NCBI GenBank assembly: GCA_949987565.1
Contig: OX465110.1
Location: 15,106,290-15,170,289 of the forward strand
From: Luidia sarsii
Lineage: Eukaryota; Echinodermata; Asteroidea; Paxillosida; Luidiidae
DNA length: 64,000 bases
Direction: 5' to 3'
In this document: in pieces, positions 19,955 to 33,324 of the stretch
Numbering within the stretch: the stretch's first letter is position 1
Layout: each line of letters starts with the position of its first letter
Made by a program: the position numbers and the translations under genes
Notes under the pieces: model-generated
The model's database searches: none
Told to the model about the DNA's origin: nothing
Seen by the model: the letters and a program-made list of their open reading frames with translations, nothing else

Positions 19955-20935
19955 TGGGCCGAATGGCAGGTTGGTTGGGTGGTTTGGTTGGTTGGCTCAC
20001 TTGGTTGGCTGGCTGGCTGGCTGCATGACTGCTTGGCTGGCAAGCTACAGTAGTTGGCTGGTTGTCTGGTTGGTTTCCTGCTTGACTTGCTGGTAAGCTG
20101 GTGGGCTGGCTGGTGGGCTGGCTGGTGGGCTGGCTGGTGGGCTGGCTGGCTCGTTGCCTGCTTGGCTGACAGCCTGCTTGGCTTACTGGTTAGCTGGCTG
20201 CTTGGCTGGCAGGCTGGTTGGTTGCCTGATTGGCTGGCTGGCTTGCTACTTGGCTGGTGGGCTTGCTGGCTCGTTGCCTGCTTGGCTGCTTGGATGACAG
20301 CCTGCTTGGCTGGTTGGTTGCCTACTTGGCTTACTGGTTGGCTGGCTGCTTGGCTGGCAGGCTGATTGGCTGGTTGGTTGCCTGATTGGCTGGCTGACTG
20401 GCTACTTGACTGGTTGGCTGGCAGGCTGATTGGCTGGTTGGTTGCCTGGGTGGCTTGCTGGTTGGCTGCTTGGCTGGCAGGCTGGTTGGATGGTTGGCTG
20501 GTTGGTTGCCTGGTTTGCTTGCTGGTTGGTTGACTGGCTGGCTTGCTGGTTGGTTGACTGGCTGGCTGGCAGACTGGTAACCAGCCTGGATGGGTGCCTT
20601 GATGGCTTGCTGGTTGGCTGGCTGGTTAGCTCGTTGGTTGCCTGGCTTGCTTGCTGGTTGCCTGGCTGGCTGACTGGCTGGCTGCTTGCCTGGCTGCTTG
20701 CCTGGTTGGCTGGATGGTTGCCTGGGTGGCTTCCTACATGTAGTTGGCTGGCTTTCTGGCTGCTTGGCTGACAGGGTGGTTGGATGCCTGATTGGCTAGC
20801 TGGCTGCTTGGCTGCTTGGTTGCCCAGTTGGCTGGCTGGCTGGTGTGCTGGTTGGTTGCTTGGTTGGTTGCTTGGTTGGCTGCCTGGTTGGCTGCCTGGT
20901 TGGGTGGCTGGCTGGATTGTTACATTTAGCAAGTC
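19955..20935. repeat. TGGY minisatellite of about 1 kb
   Basis: Nearly 1 kb of ttggctggctggttgg-type tetramers, with longer sub-units such as 'ggctggctggtgggctgg' and 'ttgcctggttggctgg'. It is open on both strands: + gives Trp/Leu/Gly-rich peptides, - gives Ser-Gln-Pro/Asn-Gln-Pro peptides. There is no start context, domain or splice structure, so I treat it as non-coding repeat. Confidence 0.92.
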
Positions 20936-21344
20936 AATATAGACAAGTCTCTTTGAACAGTGTGTTAACTCATGAATTCGTCCTGATGATCTGTGATCTA
21001 AGGTACATACATGTACAGTACATGTACAGTACATGTTTGAGGGAGGTGACTGTTCCGCTTGCAGGGTGTTGCTGATGAATATGCATAGGCCACACACCCA
21101 ATACATCCTTCTCCGTCTTTACTATCTCCCCACAAGGAAATGAAGAGGAGGAGGAGAAGAAAGGGGGGGGGGAGTTCGGCTATTTGATTTGACCCTTCTT
21201 TCCCTGTGGACCCTGTCGTGCCAAATTGACGTCATTCCACCGCAATATGATAGGGCACCTCATCATCTTGCCCAGATAGCCCATCAGCCTAGATCCAGGG
21301 GGTGGGGTTGCTGGCTTTGCACGAAGGGGTGAATCTGCATCCTT

Positions 21345-21700
21345 CCGTGACCAGCTCTCTCTCACTCTTTCTCTCTCCCTCTCTATTGTTTGTGCCTCTC
21401 TCCATCTCCCTTTCCCCCCTCCCTCTCTTCCCTGCCTGTCCCTCTCCCTGTATGTACATGTACAGTGTGTGCATGTATCTACCGGTACAGTGCATGTACA
21501 AACATGTATCTGTCTGTCTCTGGCTCGCTCTCTCTCTCTGACTCTGTCTGTCTCTCTGTATCTCTTTCTCTTGCTCTCTTTCCATAATTCTCTCTCCCAC
21601 ATTGTACATGTACATGTACAGTGTATATATATCTCTGTCTCTCTGTATGCCTTTGTCTGTCTCTCTTTGTCTATTTCTGACACAAACACAGGTACATGTA
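21345..21700. repeat. CT-rich microsatellite with embedded GTACAT units
   Basis: Long runs of tctctctctct and ccctctc alternate with tacatgtacagtg units near 21450-21500 and 21602-21625. Overlapping ORFs on both strands are low-complexity shadows. Confidence 0.85.
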
Positions 21701-22104
21701 CATGTAGATTATTTTTTTCATGGCTACAAAGTTTCTGAGGCCAGTGCAAACTTTGAGCAAAGTTTGTCCAAGTGCCACTTTCTACTGACCCCCCCACCCC
21801 CCCCCCCCCGTCAGTACGTGTAGTGTTTTAATGTACCTCTAGACAGTTAAAATACTGCTTAGGAACGTTGCGGAATTGTTAATGGCCTTCATAGTGGCAT
21901 CATTTACTCATCCCTCTCTCTCTGCCTTCATACATGTAAGTCCCTTCATCCACTATTCATGCGAAGCGGATACACTGTATATATTCACAGCTGCATGCAG
22001 GCAGTCGGGAGAGCGTTCTGCCCTACAAGGAATTCTTCATCTCCCGTCAGTCCCGTGCCTTTTGTTTTTCTTTCCCATCTAAGGTTTTTTTTTTTTTTTT
22101 TTTT

Positions 22105-22325
22105 ATCTCCCTATGGTTGCAACTTGATGTGTAAAGCTCCCCTCCAGGCAAAAAAACCCTGTGGGCCTCTGGCCACTCATGGGAGGGACTGTGCATTTCA
22201 TGAGAAAGTGGACAAGCTGAATATCATTTGGAATATGATGCTCCCTTCAGCCACCGCCCAATTCTTCTCTGAATTAAAAAAAAAAGAAAAAAGAGAAGAA
22301 AGAAACCTGAACCAGCAACTAAACT
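22105..22325 (+). other. Possible Cys/His-rich exon or pseudo-exon
   Basis: After a run of 21 T, a frame reads GCNLMCKAPLQAKKPCG and then LATHGRDCAFHEKVDKLN, giving the pattern C-x9-C-x9-C-x2-H. From memory, C-x-APL ... C ... C-x-FH resembles the small zinc-binding motif at the C-terminus of UV-stimulated scaffold protein A, but spacing and the following residues differ. The frame then turns Lys/Glu-rich and stops at 22327. No clear 3' splice site lies upstream other than the T run. Could be chance. Confidence 0.25.
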
Positions 22326-22329
22326 AAGG

Positions 22330-23035
22330 AGACTGATTCCGGAGGACCCATTTGCTTGGCCTCACGTACAATTTGTGGCGGAGTTAGGTGTGAAATAATG
22401 GTGTGAAGACTGCCTCAGAGATAACCCTCTCCCTCCTCCCCTAACTGAGTGTGCCCTGAATTAGGAATAGCAGATTAAAAAAACAACAGGAAAGAGGTAG
22501 AAGTGGCAACTTGAGCAGAGAGGGCAGTGCTCTCACCACAAAATGCCAAATGCGGTCTTCACCGCCTCACCGGTGCCCTCTCCCTTCCCTGCCAGTTGTA
22601 GAGGGCATTCTGTGTGTATGGAGACTGGAGAATACAGAGAGTGTCTCTCTAACTTCAGTACACAGGTTACCCCTGAGGCAAAGGGCACCAGCTGCTGTTG
22701 CACTGGGTGCCTGTGGGTGAAGCGTATAATGTGGACTGTACTGTACAGTGTGCGTGTACTTTGTGCAATGTAATTTGGATTTGCTGGGTGGGTCTGACAG
22801 TGGAAGTCATCAGAGGTGTGTGGTCATGAATCCAAATGCTGATGGATTTCCTTCTGCTGTGTTCTTGGATCTTCAGAAAAGGATGCCCATGTGATCTTTC
22901 CATGTAAATACATGTACAGTATCAACTATCAATGTTCCCTTTCAGCAGCAACAAAAACCCAATACCAGTTTCAGTTTTTATGTGTTTCATATCTTTTGTC
23001 TGTTCCAGTTTGCCTTCCTGTTATTTCTTACCATG
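22330..23035. other. No gene recognised
   Basis: Mixed sequence with a few isolated tacagtgtac-type units. ORFs of 70-80 codons overlap in several frames and lack motifs. Confidence 0.4.
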
Positions 23036-23039
23036 AAAA

Positions 23040-23830
23040 CATTACCATGAAAACATTGTACACGTACATGTACATGTACATGTACATGTACAGGTATGTA
23101 CTGGCATTAGAATAATGGTAACCTCGCCTCCTTCCCCCGCGCTTCAAGTTCAACCTTGGGGGAAGGGGTTCTCGAGAGGGCCAGATGTTTCGGTCCTAGC
23201 TGGACTGGACTTTCCTGGGTAGATCCCTGGCTAGCACCGCTCCATTTGAATTTACCATTGGTACACAGGTACAGTGTACTGCGCAGTGTGCATACAAGTA
23301 GGGCCTACGATATCTCTCTTGACTTGTACATGTGTACAATATGAACAGTGGATGTGCAACTGTAACAGAATCAGAGGGTTTGGTAGGTACATGTACTGTA
23401 CATGTTCATGTACCGGTATTTTCTTTTCTTGTCCATTGCCAGTACTACACTAGTTAACTACAGTACACCAATGGTACAAGATGTAAAATCTATCTGAAGT
23501 GAGTCTAAGCAGCTTGCCAGCAGCAGCCAGCAAGCTCGCACTTACCAGTATGTACAGTACATTGTACCGGTACTTTATAAGTACAGTATACACAGTCCTG
23601 ACAGTATGTTCATGTACATGTACGTACATGTACATGTACGTACATGTACATGTACGTACATGATTGTACCGTACATTTACCGTTCATCTACCGTTACCGG
23701 TACATGTACATGTACATGTACATGTATGTGCTGACTAGGGGCCTGCCCAGTGCCCACTACTGCACTACAGTTTGTACATGTACCGGACATACCGTTACAC
23801 GTACATGTACAATACATGTAAGCATATCCT
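23040..23830. repeat. GTACAT repeat block
   Basis: Tandem gtacatgtac arrays at 23058-23095, 23610-23660 and 23700-23730, joined by units carrying ACCGGTAC and tacgtaca. All units are palindromic or near so. Confidence 0.9.
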
Positions 23831-24299
23831 CATCCCTGGCACCAAGTCTTCCTCCCTCTAGTCTTCCTCGTTCCTCCTCTCCCCAGCCCTTCTGGACTCC
23901 TTATCTGTGGTGGTCCTTCCAAGTCTGGTGGTCTGGATTTGGAGACTTTTGCAGGTCTTGGTGCAAGCAGTTCATTGTTCAAGGTCTTCCTTTCAAAGGG
24001 AACTGTTGCCAGAAGCGGCTGTTAGTGTCTAACTAATAGAGAACTTGAGAGTGGCCTTTACTTTGATGCCTGACCCACTATCAACTAAGTTTTATGATCA
24101 GTGAAAGTTCTGTAACCAGTTGGATTATGGCCCAAACAAAGCAGCACATGTACGGTGGATGCGTACATGTACAAGATCATTGATAAAGATGTCTAAATCA
24201 GCTTGCAATAAATGGGCTTCAAATTACATTGTGTACTCTACTTTCTAAAGCTGTGACTTTTTCTTTTAGCGAGATCGTGGGTAACATTACAATGGATAA

Positions 24300-24560
24300 A
24301 TCTTACCGGCGTCCGCACTTGGATTATCAATGTGGGTAGATAGTCGCAACGACTGACTAAATTATACAAATGCATGAGATGTAATGCATCCGCATTAAAC
24401 GGTCAGAAGTCAGTAGGTCAAATTACCCATTCGAGCCGGGTAAGTTTTGCGGGAGGGAAACTTCCTGGACTGTCCGCACTGGACTTAAAATGGTTAAGTT
24501 ACCCATTTACTCGGTTAGTTTCCCCCAAAAAAAACTCCAGTGCGTACAGGCCTTATCCAA
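24300..24560. mobile_element. Possible short inverted-repeat element
   Basis: 'gcgtccgcacttggattatc' at the left and 'aactccagtgcgtacaggcc' at the right are imperfect inverted ends. 'gtccgcactggactta' is an internal copy, and 'aagttacccatt' and 'aaattacccatt' are inner repeats. The ends are uncertain. Confidence 0.35.
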
Positions 24561-24659
24561 AGAAAAAATGACAGGCCTTTGTTGTGTAAAGTGGTGGATT
24601 GAAATTTACATGTATTTGAATACAAAGCCTGAAGGAACTGTGTGAGAAAAGGAACTACC

Positions 24660-27600
24660 TGTGAATCTACAAAAATGTACATGTGTACATGTACACCTAC
24701 ATGTGTACACCTATACATGTACGTACAGTATAATGTACAGTACATGTGCATGTACATGTGTACATTGTGTATATTATTCACGTTGGCTACAGTATGTATA
24801 ATGTACATGTACTGTACATGTGTACACACGTACATAACATCGGACACGTCTGGTGGACCGACAGCTTATGTAGGAAAGTTGGACTGAGTCTTTTCGGTAC
24901 ATATATATTTGGGGCAGGATGATGCTCCTGAGGACACAGTGACTCTGGCATCCCAATCCCATACTCAATGTGCATATCCCCAAAGTCATACAGGCCTACC
25001 CTTGTAATAGACCTTTGCAAACTTGTCCCTTTGCAATGGCCTTGCCCTATTGCAGACCCCAATTCTGAGCCTACCAGTACATGTAGTACACAAAAGTTTA
25101 CATGTACATAACTGTACATGTACTATTACATGTACAGGTACATGTGCCGGTACAGTACCGTACGTACAGTACATGTACATGTACAGTACGTACATGTACA
25201 TGTACAGTACGTACATGTACATGTTTACTGGTACCGGTATGTACAATGTACATGTACATGTACACGTACATGTATGTACACATGTACACGTACCGGTACA
25301 GTGTACATGTATGTACAGTACAGTACATTGTACATGTACATGTATATATACATGTACATGTATGTGCAGTGCAATGGTGGGATCCTGCAAACATTTCCTA
25401 TTTTTCGGTAGGGGCTAATTTGTGACGTCCGTCCTTTGGAACGGTGTAGCCTACTCGGTACCAGTTGACCCCTGACCGCAGCTTCCACAGCCAAAGATCA
25501 CCGATTCAGCAGTGCTGTACATGTACAGTACATGTACACTGTGCTACTACTGAACATGTACAGTGTGTACATGTACATGTACGGGCACATTCAATTCAAT
25601 ATGCTTCATTCTTCCATGTAATAGTCATTATGATGGTACTTCCACGGTTTCACTTGCCCTTTTTTTTAAGCAGATTACAGTTTTTAGGCTCAGTACATTA
25701 GTCAGCTACATGTACACGTAGTACAATGTACATGTACATGTGTACAGACATGTACTGTTGTGGTTCTACTGGAGTTTACGTTCATGTACAGTACATGTAC
25801 ATGTACAGTAAATGTACACCGGTATATTATACTTGTACAGTAGAGTACCCGTAAATGTACATGTACAGGTATACATGTGCAATAATCTGTATAACCAAGG
25901 AGGTACTTCCTTGGTATAACTAGAAACTACATGTACACACATGTACGTGTACATGTACATTTACTGTACTGTACATTATTTGTAGCAGAGGACTTCTGGT
26001 GCACTGTTAGTACATGTACAGTACATGTACACATGTGCATGGGCATGTGCTTAAAATGTACAAAGATCCACATGTACTGTACCTAAGCCATTCCACATTT
26101 TTCTTTTGCAAATGCTGCCCATGAATGGACATTGGACATGTATGCGGCGTGTACGGTAACTTGTTATCTGATCAGCAGGTTTTTTGTCTACGGTAAACTG
26201 TACCACATACACTGTACATGTACATGTACATGTACATGTACCGGGTATACACACACATACCGGTATAGTACTGTACATACATACATGTACATGTATTTGC
26301 AGATTAAATGCACAGTTTTTATTGTGTTTTGTATAAATGTGTACATGTATACGTACAATTGTACATGTACAGCATGTGTACATGTACTTTATTATACATG
26401 TACAGTACAGTACATGTACATGTACCAGTATACTGTATGCACCGGTATGTACATTTGTACGTTTATTGAGCCCACTAAAATAATGTGGATGTAAACATTG
26501 TGACACTATTTTTTAACATGGTGTGCATGCATGGAGTCTGAAATTGTAAAATCTTGATACTGTACGTGTACATGTACATGTACTGTAGGTCGAATCTAAA
26601 GGGGAATGGATGAAAATTCTGAGTTATCTGGCTTTTGAGTTAATATCAAATGTAATACTTTTTGTGTGTGATGCACCAGGCTACAGTGTGTGTACATGTA
26701 CATGTACCGGTACATGTACATGTACATGTACATGTACCGGTACAGTACTGTACACTTGTACAGTATGCCATACATATTCACATTCACATACATTGTACAT
26801 GTACATGTACACTGTATACAACATTGCCCAAATTCAAAATGCTCAGTGTCCCTCTTCGGGTTATTTGGCAGTATACACGGTGCGTTCGGGTGTGAAGTCT
26901 CGATGGCTGCTGTTGATTGCGTACGTGATTTGAAAACTGTACACTATGTAGCCTGGTGCATCACACTGGCCTACTTACTGGTACTGTACATGTAGTTCGC
27001 AATGATGAAATACATAAATACTGTACAGTGCGTGTACGTACTGTACATCATGCTACACTTGTAGACCAAGACTATTTTGCAGCCAAACAAGTCTGACCGG
27101 ATAGTCACCACCTTGTACATGTACATGTACATCTACATGTGTACAACTGTATATGTACATGTACTGTATACATGTACATGTACATACATACATATGTACA
27201 TGTACATGTACACTGTACACACATGTACATGTACATGTACCAGTACATGTACATGTACATGTACCAGTATACATGTACATGTACATGTATACAAATGTAC
27301 ATGTGTACGTGTGAAGTGTGTATGATACAGTACATGTACTGTTACTGTACATTTGTGTACATGTACATGTACGTACATGTACATGTACATGTGTGTGTTT
27401 ACACATAACATGTACAATTGTATACATTGTACATGTACATGTGCAGTGTACGGTAGGCCAATTCTGCATGTTTTGGCTTTGCAGGGAGATTTTTTTTAGG
27501 GGAGTGGGGTGAATTTAATCTTTGTCATTATACTGGTAACCATGTGGTAACCAATTGATTTTTTTACGGGTAATCACCCACTGTTGGGGCCTTTGATTTC

Positions 27601-28175
27601 TGATTAATTAAATGGGAGATGGCATCTACAGTACGAGTGCGTACATGTACAGTACCTGTATTGAGGCAATGTACTGTACATACATACATTGTATTCAATG
27701 TGCAGTGTATGCCGGCAGCAATTGCACCATGAATAAATTTGCAATAAACTTCATAGCCATTACGAATCTAATGTATTATGTACATGTACATGTACATGTA
27801 CATGTACCGGTACAGTAGCGGTACATGTACATGTGTACATGTGTACATGTTCAATGTACATGATGCACATGTTGTACATACACATGTACATGTACAGGTA
27901 CATGTACATGTACATACTGTACCTGTATGTACACATGTACATTTCATACACATACATGTACATCTACATGTACACGTATGTATACATGTACTGTACATGT
28001 ACATGTACATATACATGTGCATGCACATGTACTGTACTTGTTCATGTGCATGCACACGTATACATCAATGTACACGTGCATGTACATGTACATGTACATG
28101 TATGTACACATGTTCCTGTACAGTACATGTACATGTATGTATACGCACATGTTCCTGTACAGTATTTTCATATGG
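24660..28175. repeat. Largest GTACAT repeat block (3.5 kb)
   Basis: Almost every 50 bp contains gtacatgtac, with tandem arrays at 24680-24760, 25110-25370, 26210-26245, 26695-26750, 27115-27300, 27780-28000 and 28075-28130. ACCGGTA, cacgtgta and cagtac spacers vary. Overlapping MYMY, VHVH and CTCT peptides on both strands are artefacts of the hexamer. Confidence 0.93.
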
Positions 28176-28329
28176 ACCTCTTGTCAATTTTGCCAAATTT
28201 ATTTGGGGCCACATTTTCAAGGCTTCATCAGTTAATACACAAATTACGTGCACGTGACGCCTCTATTTTGGTTTCATTTCATCTTCAAGATTAGGCCTAT
28301 TAAAGTAAATTTTGCTCAAGGTGAGTTCA

Positions 28330-29460
28330 CAAGGTAAAAAAAAAGGCGCTTCCCTCTCAGTCCTTTCTCCGCATAAAATGCACGGGCCGGGTTTTCAGTC
28401 AATACTTGCCTTTCTTTTCCTGCTTCCCTCCTGAACATGCTAACAAGGTGTTGCACAGCTCATTGATCAATTACTGCCGTCTCTTTTCTCATCTGACTTG
28501 TGAGCCAAAAAAAAAAACACAACACAAAAGGAGAATGCGCAGGACTCAAGGTTACACAGTGCATGATTGCAGCTGCTGTGAAATAATTTTGTGAAGTGTG
28601 GACACTGGACAGTGGACAGTGTATAAAATATAAATTTATGTATCCTACTACTACATACTGTACTGTACATGCAATGTAATGCACATGTACATGTATGTGT
28701 TGGGCATAGGAGGGGGTGGGGTGAGGCTTCGTCTAGGTGGGAGGGGGTATGGTGAAAGGGAGAGTGAGGGTTGGGGTTGTCCACCCAGCAAAGCGTTTCA
28801 AATTTTCCACGGCTCCATTGTATGTCAGTCACACGCGCCGACAGAACTGACAATGGCTTACTGAGCGTGACTGAACTTTTTTCTTGTGTTTACATTGTGA
28901 GTTGATGGGCTGTGTGCCACGCGCCTGTGATGGTAGTACATGGACAGTGTACTTGTTCACTGTACGTACACGTACAGTAGTTAGAATTTGCCTGAGGTAA
29001 GGATCTCCTTTGTGATATCCGGGAAGTACTGCAGGCTGTCCTTATGTCTTTTGTGAATGAGAGATTAGAAGGAATTGGTGCGTGTTTGCCCTTTTTCCAC
29101 ACTGCTCATTGATAACAAATGTACATACGGGTACATGTACATGTAGTTTGTTCCCAACCTCAGCACAGCAGTGCTCACAATGAAACAGTATTCCCTCTCC
29201 CCTCTCCCCCCCCCCCAAAAAAAAAAAAATGAACACCTTTGTCTCTCAGCATCATTCCATGATATCATTCATGTACCGGGTATGTATTGTGCATCGTTTA
29301 TGGTATGGATTTTTTTTACTCCTGAGTCCTGACAATGGAATTTCACGCTCCATACCCATACTGTACATCAGTAGGGATGTTTCTATTGTCCCATATGATT
29401 ACTTGGATCGTGATTTGAATTTGCAATTCAAGCTTCACATACACTTTAGTCTTCAAATAG
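28330..29460. other. No gene recognised; purine and C-run tracts
   Basis: Contains A runs at 28508-28520 and 29214-29228, a G-rich strand at 28708-28775 and a C run at 29207-29215. Isolated GTACAT units occur. No coding signal. Confidence 0.4.
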
Positions 29461-30000
29461 TCAACTACACTGTACTGTACTGTATGTATGTGTACACTAC
29501 GTGAATGTATGCACTGTACGTACAGTACATGTACCGTACATGTACATGTACATGTACCCCCGGTACACTCTCTGTACATGTACATGTACATGTACATGTA
29601 CATGTGTACGGTACTTTGTTGTTGTTAACCTACATGTAAACACCGCTGCAACTTGGGGATCGTTTAATAGAAAGCGGGTGCAGGTTTTCAAACATTAGGC
29701 TATTTCATAAATCACTTACCGTAAATTCATCTTAAGTTTCAACCCCACAGTAGCAGGACCTTTCTCAGAGACATGTACATGTACACAGTACAGTACATGT
29801 TTTCCAAGAAGTTGTATTTTTACCGGTATGTATACGTGTACAACTACAGTGTACATACCGGTACGTATACACATGTAATGTACAATGTACATGTACTATA
29901 CCGGTAGTCCAGTACATACTGTACATACATGTATGTACCGGTACATGTAGTGTACTGTATGTGTACATGTACATGTACATGTGTACAACAGTCTAGTTAA
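29460..30000. repeat. GTACAT repeat block
   Basis: Arrays at 29520-29610 and 29770-29985 with many ACCGGTA variants. Confidence 0.9.
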
Positions 30001-30009
30001 TCTGCCTTT

Positions 30010-30215
30010 GGAAATAGGCCCTGTTTTGATTGAAACGTCAGACACTCTTTAGTATATTTGAGGGATTTTCTTTTTGGTCATTTATATCTGTATGCAGTTA
30101 ATAAAATGATGAGGTCCTACATGTACATGTTCATGACACAGGCCCTTTCACAATGGAAGAAGATTCTTCCTTTGAGAAAGGTCCTGCTACATTGTAGGAT
30201 AAAAACATCATGTAC
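30010..30215. mobile_element. Fragments of the GAAAC-box hairpin family
   Basis: 'gattgaaacgtcagacactc' near 30028 and 'tttgagaaaggtcctgctac' near 30171 are separated modules of the family seen at 14487. A further piece, 'agcaggacctttctcagag', is at 29752-29770. Confidence 0.6.
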
Positions 30216-30779
30216 ATGTACATGTGTACGTTTTCGAATTCTTTATTTTGATTAGCTACAGTAAGTTACAATAGTAGCTACTGTACCGTAGGAATAACAC
30301 AACATTGTTTGAGGTCAAAGAATAGCATCCATACATTGGCTGATCCAAAATAATTAAACATGAAATAGCACACAGGTCTGTGAAAATTTCAGCTCAATCC
30401 GCCAACCGAGTCTTGAGAAAATAGTGAAAAACCGCTTCATTTGTTTTGCAAAAATGCAGCGTTCCATAAATTGTTCCAAAAAATGATTTAGATCTTGGGG
30501 ATGAGACGTACAGTACATGTACATGTACATGTAAACTATTTCTTTACTCTTTTCTAAAAGAAAAAGCATTTTACACAGAAATATTTCACTTCGAGGTTTC
30601 TACTATAACCATCTTTAAACTTTAAGTTTCATGTACCGGTAAATCTGTCAACATTTCTATTTTTCAATCTTATCAATGTTGTGTGCAGGCTTTAAGTTAA
30701 AGCAGTTTGTAAAAAAAATATAAAATTTCCAGCACTGTATCTGAACAGTGGGGTTTTTTTTCTGTCATTTTTCCAAACT

Positions 30780-31090
30780 CAGGTGTGGATTGTGGTTGTT
30801 GTAGAGACGTCGCTTCCCAGCGTGGGAGGAGGATGATACTTTGAATAATGCAGGATGTAGCAGACACCAACCCCAACCGCTAATGACTTTCAAGCGCTAA
30901 TATCGGCGCTGGAGGTTGTCTTTTAATGAAGCCGACGTCGCCCATCGTGAGAATCAATCGTCATTACGCCGAGTAGGAGAAACTTTCCCTTGTCCAGGCA
31001 TATTCCATTAGCGGAGGAGAGCAGGGAGACGCTCCTATCACGTCCTGTTGGCTGTAGATCTTAATCATGGTGGTGCTCTGACGAGGTGCC
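30780..31090. other. Repeat-free stretch, possible regulatory or 5' exon sequence
   Basis: About 310 bp lacking GTACAT units, with CpG-containing words such as 'gacgtcgcttcccagcg', 'ctaatatcggcgctggagg' and 'gccgacgtcgcccatcgtg'. Its composition differs from the surroundings. It lies 4.8 kb upstream of the candidate gene's first coding exon, so a promoter or untranslated exon is possible but unproven. Confidence 0.3.
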
Positions 31091-31199
31091 GTACATTTGG
31101 GATACTTTTTTTTTCTCTCTCACTGGCAACGGTGGATTCCACTTACCCGTAGGAGAGTTTATGGGGCAACGGACTGCCGTGGAACACCTACACGATCGT

Positions 31200-31320
31200 T
31201 GAAGAGGTGTTCATTGGGTGTTAAGCCCCCCCCCCCTGTCCCTCCCCGCCTCTCCGCCATCCTCCGCCATCCTCCATCCTCCCCGCCTCTCTACTCTCCC
31301 CCCCCCTCTCTCTTGCCTCT
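31200..31320. repeat. C/T-rich low-complexity tract
   Basis: Runs of C up to 9, with ccgcctctccgccatcctcc repeated. Part of a wider pyrimidine-rich region to 31380. Confidence 0.7.
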
Positions 31321-31839
31321 TGGTTAGTTGATGAGGGCAGGCGTGACTAGACCCCCCCAAACCCCCCACCCTAGAGCGTCGTGGGAAATTGAGGAGCCCT
31401 GGTGCGGCAGGGAAGATCGCATACTGATGACATAAGGTACCACCGGCTATAGCTCTCAGGAAGAAGAGGAGGCAGAGGAGAAGAGGAAGACAACTGTCAC
31501 TGTCTGTCACAGCCGCTCGACTTGTGCTCTGTATTCTCTGTAAATCCTTGGCTTAGTGTGAGTGCAGCACATGGCGGTACCGGTAAGCAGCGTTCTTTTC
31601 CCCTTGCACTTTACCTCTCTCTGTTTCGTGTTGCTTTAACGTTTGTTGTTATTGTTATCCTTTCGTCGCTCGACTCCAACCCACTGACCATTTCCCCCGG
31701 AAATCCTGCTTCCTGGAGTTGAAACTACCGTAAGTGCCCTGTGGCACTGTTCAAAGCTATTCAAAAACTGTTCAAAGCTATTTCAATCGATGCCGCTATA
31801 TTTTAGAAAGCAGTGTACAGCACTTGATTGTGTTCACTA

Positions 31840-32910
31840 TTAACACAGAATGTACAAGTACCCATGATGTGCAGATGCACAGTATGGTACACACTGTACT
31901 TTAATAATGTACATGTACTGTATGTACATGTACAGGTACATGTACAGTGTACAGTACATGGGTGTGTATCCTTTGTTGAGTGAAAAATTAGGCTCAAATC
32001 TGGGGGACACAAATTTCCCTTTAATGTCTTTTTTTAAGTAGAAGGTTTGCGGTGACACCATGTAGCACTTCTCTTTCAAGAAGAAGTTTGGCTCTGAAAA
32101 TAACTGGTAACTCAATGTTTCAGGTACATTGTAGTGTGTGTATACCGGTATTCTGCCCGTTGTCAGGAGACTGCTGGATTCCAACTACGTGTACATGTAT
32201 TATCGGTGTTTATACAGTACTAAACTAAACAGTATTGTACCGGTATGTCTGATGAAAGCGCTTGGGCGTGGATAATCTTCTTCTCCTTCTTGAAAGAGAA
32301 TTAGTGTCACACAGTGTCACTGCAAACCTTCACTTAGTATTTCCACATTGTACCCGTGAACTCTTTTTTTTTTTTTTCCTAGCTTGCCATCAATGAATAA
32401 AAAAGGTGGCCAAATGGATTGTTTGGATTGTTTGGCCCGGAATTAGAAAATGGAGGCTGTTAAATTTAGTGGGTTTCACTGTTCGGCCTGTATTTCCACT
32501 GGTTAATTTTAGTGGCTGGTTAGCCTACATGTACATGTACATTGTAGGCTACTGGCCCTTCCATGAACCTGGTGGCCAGATGCCATTGTTAGTGGCCACA
32601 GCCACTGTTGAACTTGGAGCCTGCATGCATGCATACATTTTTCAATGGAAAACTGCAATCTGAGGTGTACATGTACATTTGGGGTTGTCCTTTTTTTTAT
32701 GTACATGTACATGTCCATGTATACTGTACACGTACGGTATACAGTAGGCCTACATGTATACATGTACAGTGTACAGTACAGTGTACATCAAACATGTTTC
32801 CCCAGTGAGATTCAGCAAGATAAAGTAGGCCTACATGTATGTACATGTATACCGGCCTACCGGGTACCGGTACATATACTGTACATGTGTGTAAGTACTG
32901 GACTTGCGCC
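31840..32910. repeat. GTACAT-rich region
   Basis: Clusters at 31905-31965, 32525-32550, 32695-32800 and 32830-32890 in mixed sequence. A block 'caatgtttcag...gcccgttgtc' near 32110-32165 recurs at 48635-48675, indicating an unnamed interspersed repeat. Confidence 0.7.
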
Positions 32911-33324
32911 TTCCACTGTATGAACATTGAAGGTCATTGTACATTGCCATTCTCCCTTCTACTGTCCACTCCTGCAGGGATTCATATGCTGCTTCGCCGG
33001 TGCAGGCGAGAGGTGATGGACTGACAGGCCAGCGGCAGTCGTCCGCCCCGTCCATTGAGTTTGCTGCGGACATGCATTAAGGCAAGTGTGAGCTAGGGAG
33101 GAAGGGAAGGGGTGCTGAATGCCCCAGGGACATGACACACTCTGACAGAAGCCTCTCCTTTCCACATACATGTAATCTGTAATGCAGAAAAAAAACAAGC
33201 ATCATAGGGCTGTCTAAAGGGTCTAAGAGTTTTTTGTTTTTATGACATTAGTAGAGAGTTCTTAGTTAGCCAGCTGGACAGGGTACAGTACATAATTATA
33301 GACACACATGTATGTTGCCTTTAT

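Noticed and set aside
20402..21106. 234-codon - strand ORF of Ser-Gln-Pro/Asn-Gln-Pro repeats
   Set aside because: Produced by the TGGY tetramer array. No start context or splice signals, and the + strand is also open.
21289..21615. Arg/Glu-rich - strand ORF
   Set aside because: Translation of a CT microsatellite with GTACAT units.
24986..28294. Many overlapping ORFs of 60-160 codons rich in MYMY, VHVH or CTCT
   Set aside because: All are readings of the self-complementary GTACAT hexamer in six frames.
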